Assembly (NCBI GenBank): GCA_944989445.1
Contig: CALYLW010001192.1
Coordinates: 172,501-236,500 of the forward strand
Reading direction: 5' to 3'
DNA from: Ampullaceana balthica
Lineage: Eukaryota; Mollusca; Gastropoda; Lymnaeidae
Length of the DNA: 64,000 bases
Shown here piece by piece: positions 57,566 through 64,000 of this stretch (positions are counted from its first letter, which is position 1; every line of letters starts with the position of its first letter). A program made the position numbers and the translations under genes. Below the pieces are notes generated by a model, which was given only the letters and a program-made list of their open reading frames with translations, did no database searches and was not told the DNA's origin.

Positions 57566-58140
57566 GCTTTATAAAAAGAAATTTTAACAAATGTAATAGA
57601 GATATAAAACTAAAATGCTACCTCATTTTGGTGAGACATGTACTAGAATATGCATCTTCTGTATGGGACCCATCCACCAAAGAAAGCATTGATAAACTAG
57701 AACAAATTCAAAAAAGAGCTGCCAGATTCATTACTGGAGAATTTTCAAAACTGACAAGAATAACACCATTAGTTAAATCATTAAACCTTGAAATACTAGA
57801 GTATAGAAGAACCAAGAGCAAAGTAGTAATCATACATAAAGCAATTAATTATAATTTAGAAATACAACACAAAGATAACTTAATACAACTCTCAGATAGA
57901 CATAAGGATAAAAACAATTTTCTTATTCCGTATGCAAGAACAAACACACACAAATTTTCGTTCTTCCAGTCCAGAATTCGGGCGTTGAATGGGTTGCCTG
58001 AAGAATCCAGGAAAACCAACACTTTATCAACATTTAAATCTCTAATAAAAATGCAGGGCTAAACATAAACCATAGATAAGCGTAGGACGCAATAATCTTC
58101 TGTATAGAAGGAGCGTCTGTAAACATATAAGATAAGATAA
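57566..58140 (+). mobile_element. 5'-truncated copy of the CR1/L2-like LINE, ORF end intact
   Basis: An open frame of 144 codons (57628-58062) covers the end of the reverse-transcriptase ORF: VLEYASSVWDPSTKESIDKL, QIQKRAARFITGEFSKLTRI, YARTNTHKFSFFQSRIRALN, stop after KMQG. The 3' UTR TAAGCGTAGGACGCAATAATCTTCTGTATAGAAGG and GATAAGATAA tail follow. It is the longest intact copy of this C-terminal region in the window, but it is a truncated insertion and not a gene. Confidence 0.9.
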
Positions 58141-58307
58141 ATCAACTAAGATCACAAAAAGCTAATAACATAAGCATTTTCTGATAATTGCAAATAGAAG
58201 ATTTAGATAATTGATTAAAAGTTGCACTATCCCCACGAATTGTTTATTTTATTATGCTATTAATTTAAATACGCTTTGTGATTGTTTATTATAATATATC
58301 TATACTA

Positions 58308-59988
58308 TCTATACTAATAAAAGGCAAAGCCCTGACTCACTGACTCATTCATCACTAATTCTTCAACTTCCCATTTAGGTAGAAGCATGAAACTTAGGGA
58401 AGTAGTTGAGTAGCCTTTCGCGACGAAAATTGGAGTAAAAGAATTTTAAAATTAACACTCATGGGGGCCGGGGGCCCAAAAACGTTTTTTTTCCCCATTA
58501 TATGGCCTATATAACATTTGAATATCACTAATTCTCCTATTTCCCGAGTAGGCAGAAGCATGAAACTTTGAGAAGTTGTTGACTACACTTCTTCGATGGT
58601 AACAGACGAAAAAATATTCAAAATTTCAATTACTGGGGCCCAGGGGCCCAAATGTAGTTTTTTTCCTTATATGAGCTATATAAAAACTGAAAATCACGAA
58701 TTCTCCTATTTCATGTGTAGGAAGAAGCATGAAACTTTGAGTATTTGTTAAGTAACATTCTGCGACGGAAACAGGTTAAAAAATTATATAAAGTATCACT
58801 TACCGGGGCCGGGGGCCCGAATGTAGTTTTTCTTATATAAAAAACTGACTCATAACTAATTCTCCAATTTATCGTGTTGGTAGCAGCATGAAACTTTGGA
58901 GAGTTCTTAAGTACACTTCCGCAATGGTAACAGACGAAAAAGAATTTTGAAATTCACACTCATGGGGGCCGGGGGCCAAAATACGTTTTTCCCTAATATA
59001 GGCTATATAAAAATTAAAAATCCCTTTTTCTCCTATTTCCCGATAAGGTTGAAGCATGAAACTGTGGGTAGTTGTTGGATAACTTTCCGCGATGGTTACA
59101 GGTGAAACAATTATATAAATTATCACATACTGGGAGCCGGGGCCCAAATGTTGTTTTTTTCTTATATGAGCTATATAAAAATTGAAAATCACTAATTCTC
59201 CTATTTCCCGTGTAGGTCGAAGCATGAAACTTTGGGCAGTTCTTAAGTAACATTCCGCGATGGTAACAGGAAAAAAAATTATATAAATTATCACTTATTG
59301 GGGACCGGGAGCCCAAATTTAGTTTATTTTGTAATATTAAAAACTGACTCAACACTAATTCTCCAACTTCCCGTGAAGGTAGAAGCTAAGACTTTGGGAA
59401 CTTGCTTCGTACACTCTTATGATGATAATTGGCGAAAAGGAATTACAATTTTTTCTTTCATGGGTGGCCGGTTTTTTTTTCGAATATGGGCAATATAAAA
59501 CAGAATTAACACTAATCCTTCATCTTCCCGTGTAGGTTGAAGCATGAAACTTTTGAAAGTTGTTGAGTAACCTACCGCGATGGTAACAATCAAAACAAAT
59601 ATAAAATTATCAATCACTAGGGGGCCGTGGGCCCAAATGTAGTTTTTTTCTTATGTGAGCTATATAAAACATAATCATCATTAAATATCCAACTTTCCGT
59701 GTAGGTAGGAACATGAAACTTTGGGAAGTTGTTGAGAACCCTCCCGCAATGGTAGCAGACGAAAAAAAATTAAACTATCAGCTCCATAGGATCACGGGAA
59801 GTGTGTCATATTATTTCTTTTCGTTTTTGTTTTTCTGCGGGACTACGACAGACAGACAGACAAGACGGTGAAGATAATAGATGTATTATATCCATCATGA
59901 TCCAGATTGAAATCAATTGGTGTTTTGAATTTGTGTTACGCTTACTGAAATCCTAATTTACTGCAGCAAAGCGCGGGTATTTTGCTAG
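58308..59988 (+). mobile_element. Helentron-like non-autonomous element with ~170-bp tandem units
   Basis: It starts TCTATACTAATAAAAGGCAAAGCCCTGACTC, a well-known Helitron/Helentron-like beginning. It ends GCAGCAAAGCGCGGGTATTTTGCTAGT with CTAG at 59985-59988. Eight or so units fill the inside, each with AATTCTCCNATTTCCCGTGTAGGTAGAAGCATGAAACTTTGGGAAG, GATGGTAACAG, GGGGCCGGGGGCCCAAATGTAGTTTTTTTCTTATATGAGCTATATAAAA. All overlapping open frames (58869-59294, 59014-59355 and others) are read-through of these units. No Rep/helicase is present. Confidence 0.8.
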
Positions 59989-59989
59989 T

Positions 59990-60415
59990 AAAACAATACA
60001 TTTCCAAGATTTATGTTATATAGCTGAAAGATATATTTTCTCTAAAATTAGCATTATCTATGTTATTAGGCTAGGTATAGTGTATAGTTTTTTGTTTAAG
60101 TTTCTAGATAAAATAACAATTCCTAAATATATTTTTTAAAAATATATAAAAAATTCAATCAAGGAGAAAGGAATATTTTTATTACTAAATGTTGATAACG
60201 ATGTAGTGGAAAAACAGCATAAAAACATATATAAACACACAATAAGAGACAAGATACATTTTTTATTTTAAAAGAAGCTTTTTTTTTCTTTTTTCTTTAT
60301 TTATTATTCACTTTTTTAATTTACTTTTATTTTATTTTTTTTAAGATTTGAACGGAAGATAAAAATGTTTTAAATGTATATACATATACACAAATATGTA
60401 TATATATATATATAC

Positions 60416-60469
<54 letters not shown>

Positions 60470-61015
60470 TTGTGTGTGAGTATGTAAAAATATTATTTTT
60501 AGTTTTAATAAAGCCTATTTAAAATGTGTATTAATAAGTGTTGTTATTTTAAAAATTGCTATTTACGTTATTATGAAGCATTATTTACATTATTTTAAGC
60601 GAATAAAATAAAAATGAATTTCAAAAGCTATAACTTTTTCAGGTGTACATTAGTTAGTGCTAAGTTTCATAGATAAAGTTTCTAGATATTAAAAAAAAAT
60701 TCAATTCATGTAAATCTAATTTAGAATTAGAAGCAATAACATTAAATGTTATTTTTTAAATTTATATGAAAGGGATGTTAATATTACAAATAAAAAAAAC
60801 ACTGTCTTCTTTAAATAATTTTAATTCAACAATTCATTTATGATCTATTGTAAAGACAAAAAGCTTATTGCGCTAAATATAACTGACATATATATCATAT
60901 ATCCCCCTTTCAAGTCCATGACTGACTATGGGGCAAGTGAAGTAGCGTTCACAAGTTTTTAATTAGCCACCACTAACGAGCATGGGGAAAAACAATAAAA
61001 CACTACATATATATT
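59990..61015. repeat. low-complexity AT-rich DNA with (TA)n/(GT)n tract and a SINE scrap
   Basis: A TATA/TGTG microsatellite lies at about 60376-60480. At 60914-60990, GTCCATGACTGACTATGGGGCAAGTGAAGTAGCGTTCACA resembles the middle of the minus-strand SINE at 31975-32025. The stretch is the 3' side of the receptor gene; no other gene is seen. Confidence 0.5.
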
Positions 61016-61020
61016 AGTCA

Positions 61021-62115
61021 TCAGAAAAAAAAATACATAATTATTGGTAGCATAAAATATCTCATGTATTTCGTCACCCCAGTTGCTTGAAATGCTGATA
61101 CAATGTTGCTTCTTATCTCCATGTCATCCCATTCAGTTAAAATGAGAAGCTCCAGAATACTAGCCGGAGCAACAGCTACAAAGTAGACAAATGAAATAAC
61201 CAGAAGCCTGCGGCTTGACGTGATGGCATTAGATTTCACTGGTGGGGCCTCAAGTGGATCAGTATTTGGAGTGTAAATTGTTTGAGAAGTAATACCACCA
61301 ACTTGCGTTGTTGGTTGGTTGTAATCTTGTTGTCGTTGACTGTGGGGATTCTCTGAGTGCGTTGAATTCACTGCACCAGTTATAATTAGCGGAATTGAAT
61401 ATTCTCTGCCTGATTCTATTGGAATATTCTCTTGATTATGCATGATGGAAGTGTCTCTATAAGTAGAGTTTTGAACGGTAAGGTAAACCTGACTCTGTCG
61501 ACTTTCTCCAACTTCTTGTTGACTCTGAGCTTTGACTCGACATTTGATATAAACCATGGTAAATATTGAGGTCAGCATGGTACCAATAGCTGGTAATATA
61601 CAACTTATAACAATCAACGCCTTCTTCTGATGTAAAGTAGATGTGTTTTCACAAGTGTCCATGTCAACGTTAGCCAAACCGAGAGGTAAGATAATGATAA
61701 GGGTAAGGACCCATGGAATACTACTGAATATTATCGAGCAAATGATTTTTGATTTTTTAGTTAATTTCGAGATTCTGGTATGCTGAAGGATTTCTAATCC
61801 TAAAATAATTAATCCTATGCCGTAGACAAATGTTTCCAGATTCTTATTATAGACGCCGGAAATGAATGTCGAACGGCATGAATCTTTTATGTAACTAAGA
61901 GTTATCTCTTCAAAGTAGTGTTTTACTTCAACAGCCATTGGAAATAGAGCGACAATAATTTCTCCAAGGGTCATTGACAATATAATTAACGTTTTTGGCT
62001 TTAAAAGAAAATCACACTTACGGACATTCTTGATTATAACAAAACCATTGGTCACAACAATGATTATGATAACCGTGATGGTCAACCCTTTGAGTGCATC
62101 TAATTGGTGAATCAT
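61021..62115 (-). CDS. divergent seven-transmembrane receptor (rhodopsin-like GPCR, orphan)
   Basis: The intact single-exon 364-codon frame has seven hydrophobic helices at about residues 8-32, 40-64, 92-115, 124-147, 163-190, 303-327 and 337-362. Predicted topology is a short outside N-terminus, an ECL1 Cys (SYIKDSCRST), an ECL2 Cys (DMDTCENTS), a long Ser/Thr/Gln-rich third intracellular loop (about 193-300) and almost no C-terminal tail. TM3 ends LEILQHTRISK, so DRY is absent; TM7 reads FMLPIIMYFFF, so NPxxY is absent. The frame closes right after a T9 run; one T fewer gives YFFSDD and a stop, so a slippage difference there changes only the last residues. Ligand and G protein are unknown; a chemosensory or peptide receptor is possible. 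The ATG at 62115 is the first of the frame and suits the short N-terminus. Confidence 0.8.
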   Translation of the reverse strand: MIHQLDALKGLTITVIIIIVVTNGFVIIKNVRKCDFLLKPKTLIILSMTLGEIIVALFPMAVEVKHYFEEITLSYIKDSCRSTFISGVYNKNLETFVYGIGLIILGLEILQHTRISKLTKKSKIICSIIFSSIPWVLTLIIILPLGLANVDMDTCENTSTLHQKKALIVISCILPAIGTMLTSIFTMVYIKCRVKAQSQQEVGESRQSQVYLTVQNSTYRDTSIMHNQENIPIESGREYSIPLIITGAVNSTHSENPHSQRQQDYNQPTTQVGGITSQTIYTPNTDPLEAPPVKSNAITSSRRLLVISFVYFVAVAPASILELLILTEWDDMEIRSNIVSAFQATGVTKYMRYFMLPIIMYFFF

Positions 62116-62970
62116 TATTTCTGTTTAATTGTTTTTTTTAAATAAGTTAAATAATCACCTTGATTTCAAATTAAGTCATCAATATGTCACCTGCAAATAA
62201 GACGCAATTGTACAAACCTATTAAACGAGGAAATACTAATAAATTATTATAAACAAGATAATGTTGTAAAAATAGTCTTACAATATTACTGAACTTAATC
62301 CATTGGCAAAAAATTAAGAAAACACAATAAATCAGTTAAATTCATACTCGAAAAAAATATCACAAAGCATGTGGGAAGGAAATAAACTTACCTGGCGACG
62401 ATAATTAACACGAATTTAACCATAGATGCAAAGTAAATTTAAATGCAAAATATAAAACAATCATAACTTTAAAAAAAATAGAGTGAAAGACATATGTTTA
62501 TCAGTGCACAAAGGAAAGAGTTAGAGAAACAAAGACCTTGTTTTTTAAAAGTAAAATTTCAATGTGATAGAGTCAAACAAAGTTGATATAAATATTAATG
62601 TAACATACCGGTATATATGAAAATAGTTTTTTTTAAATGGTGGTATTAATAAAGATTCGTATAACCACTGTATCTTTTTTGTTATTATTAAAATTTGGTT
62701 TGCTAATATTTTAGACAATCGCCGTTTTGTTTATGCAAAGTATTGCAAGGGAAAAGTCGACAAGTTTGCAACCGATGTAGCACAGATAAGATTGCGGGTT
62801 TTATTCAGTTAGACCTTTTAGATGTTGAATCATCTATTTAGTGAGGACACAGTATTCAGGTTTGTTGACACAGTCGATAGCGTCATATGCCGGGAAGAGA
62901 GCAAAGCTTTTAATCGAGTATAGCCTTCTTGTATTTGGATTTGTATACAGTAAGAAGTTAAACCCTGCAT
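62116..62970. other. upstream region of the receptor gene
   Basis: It is AT-rich, without a recognisable transposon. Promoter elements cannot be singled out. The minus frame at 63045-62830 runs from the repeat to the right and is not supported. Confidence 0.35.
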
Positions 62971-62971
62971 C

Positions 62972-63468
62972 CTTTTTAAATCCTTTATATTAACTCGTGG
63001 TGTCTGCGGCGGACCTTGCTTGCTTGCTTGCTTGCTTGTCACCAAAACTTTTGATCGATTTTTAACCCACTTGCTCGCAAGATAGCGAGCTGAAATTTTG
63101 CAGGCAGTTTCGTACCGATGATAAAAACAATGTATTAAAAACTTCAGATCGATCGCATGTACCGTAATTAAATTATTGATTTTTTAGATTATTTTATTTA
63201 TTCCTATGTATCATGCTATTTTTTGAGATAGAGCGTCGCGGTGCGTATTATATTGAACAACCTTTCTGTCGCGCAACAAGGTGCGTATTTTATTGACAGC
63301 TCTTTTTATAAACATATTTCTGATCGGTGCGCATTATATTAAACACGTTTTACGACTCAACTGCAATTTTGTATTTCTGGATGGTCTTGCGCTGCGTGTT
63401 ATAATGAACATTTTTTAGTTACGTCTCATACGTAAAGGATTTATAGTCAAAAACTTGGTTTTTTACGG
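62972..63468 (+). mobile_element. AAATCC-family element, copy 3
   Basis: It starts TTTTTAAATCCTTTATATTAACTCGTGG, with a (GCTT)n run, AGCGAGCTGAAATTTTGCAGGCAGTTTCGTACCGATG, GATCGATCGCATGTACCGTAATTAAA, and ends CTCATACGTAAAGGATTTATAGTCAAAAAC. It is very similar to 5181-5676 over its whole length, implying relatively recent activity of this subfamily. Confidence 0.75.
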
Positions 63469-63469
63469 G

Positions 63470-64000
63470 TTTGTTTTTATTTAGTGTTAAGTTACGTAAC
63501 AACTTCATTGTGGTGTTAATCATTTTAAGTGCTAAGGATGTTATATTTTCTCGGTGGGTGGGGTGGGGGGGCACTTTGATCTGTTTAAAAAAAAATAATC
63601 ATTTTAATGGCCTCTTTCCAAAATTACTAGTTACATTGAAGTCTTCAAAACATAACATTTAATATTGTTTCACATGTATTAACTATTTCCTAATTTTGTT
63701 TTCCGTGAGAAAGACTTCCTGCTTACACCTTCGTTATGTGTATTTATGCCTAACAAAACCCAAAAATAATTATCTTGATACAAAGCCTTAGTGATATCCC
63801 AATCTTTAATTATATCAAGCATGAAGGCGAACTGGCTGACTTTTGCTGGCTTCTGCTGATTTCCATACCTCCTTTACAACATTAAATCAAACTTTGTATT
63901 AACTTAGATGTCATCTGTCATAGGCAAATGCAAACAATGAATCATGCAAGTAAGGGATTCGACTATTTAGATACCCCTTTAAAATTTTAAAGAGAAAAAA
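63470..64000. other. AT-rich non-coding end of window
   Basis: A GGTGGG-rich low-complexity patch lies at 63552-63572. No gene is recognised; the 63-codon frame at 63471-63662 is unsupported. Confidence 0.4.

Overview
The window is eukaryotic, AT-rich and gene-poor, and most of it is transposable-element sequence in many stages of decay. The organism is very probably a mollusc, most likely a heterobranch snail. The basis is a split-exon core-2-type beta-1,6-GlcNAc-transferase gene pair (a family expanded in gastropods), a non-LTR retrotransposon of the PHD-finger plus 2A type described from molluscs and sea urchins, an RTE-type endonuclease of the kind often mislabelled 'craniofacial development protein 2-like', and a divergent single-exon class-A-like GPCR. 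Species cannot be fixed from the sequence. An assembly gap of 866 N lies at 3398-4263.

Host genes. (1) A GT14 (core-2 GlcNAc-transferase-like) gene on the minus strand: exon 1 at 14218-13410, exon 2 at 12834-12751, exon 3 at 259-120, running off the left edge. Intron 2 is about 12.5 kb and full of transposons. (2) A divergent GT14 paralogue on the plus strand: exon 1 40139-40956, exon 2 41614-41697, then two C-terminal exons 51317-51424 and 51832-52019 with a stop and an AATAAA signal. Splice phases match exon by exon, and exon 2 is 84 nt in both. The exon equivalent to exon 3, which should carry the catalytic Glu, was not found in the plus-strand gene, where about 9.6 kb of transposons lies. 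(3) A 364-codon single-exon seven-helix receptor on the minus strand at 62115-61021, without recognisable DRY or NPxxY motifs.

Mobile-element layout. 0.3-11.8 kb: a hAT-type MITE, then a large nest of Helitron/Helentron-like sequence with decayed ~340-bp units and two inverted ~580-bp Helitron 3' ends; inserted in it are two tandem AAATCC-family elements and an almost full-length CR1/L2-like LINE (9826-6099, minus). 15-17 kb: AAATCC-family pieces and a GC-rich repeat. 18-20.8 kb: an autonomous Helitron remnant broken by an RTE 5' end. 20.8-24.3 kb: ~170-bp Helentron-type units in two orientations and other duplicated repeats. 25.6-28 kb: a hAT MITE, a foldback and palindromic AAATCC-family elements. 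31.9-32.2 kb: a SINE. 34-35.8 kb: a LINE with RNase H inside a MITE. 38-39.5 kb: two TIR elements. 42-47.7 kb: two different hAT-type transposase remnants, a SINE, foldbacks, and a small DNA transposon nested in one hAT. 49-50.7 kb: pogo/Tigger-type MITE sequence. 52.8 and 57.6 kb: 5'-truncated copies of the same LINE. 58.3-60 kb: a Helentron-like element made of ~170-bp tandem units. 63 kb: a further AAATCC-family copy.

Most notable: (a) a LINE with a 2A ribosome-skipping motif and a PHD finger, together with a tRNA-derived SINE that ends in the same 3' tail and (ATAAG)n tract; (b) the exon-level dissection of two divergent GT14 genes, one apparently lacking its catalytic exon; (c) several long-inverted-repeat families that could form long RNA hairpins. 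No single unknown multi-gene system was found.
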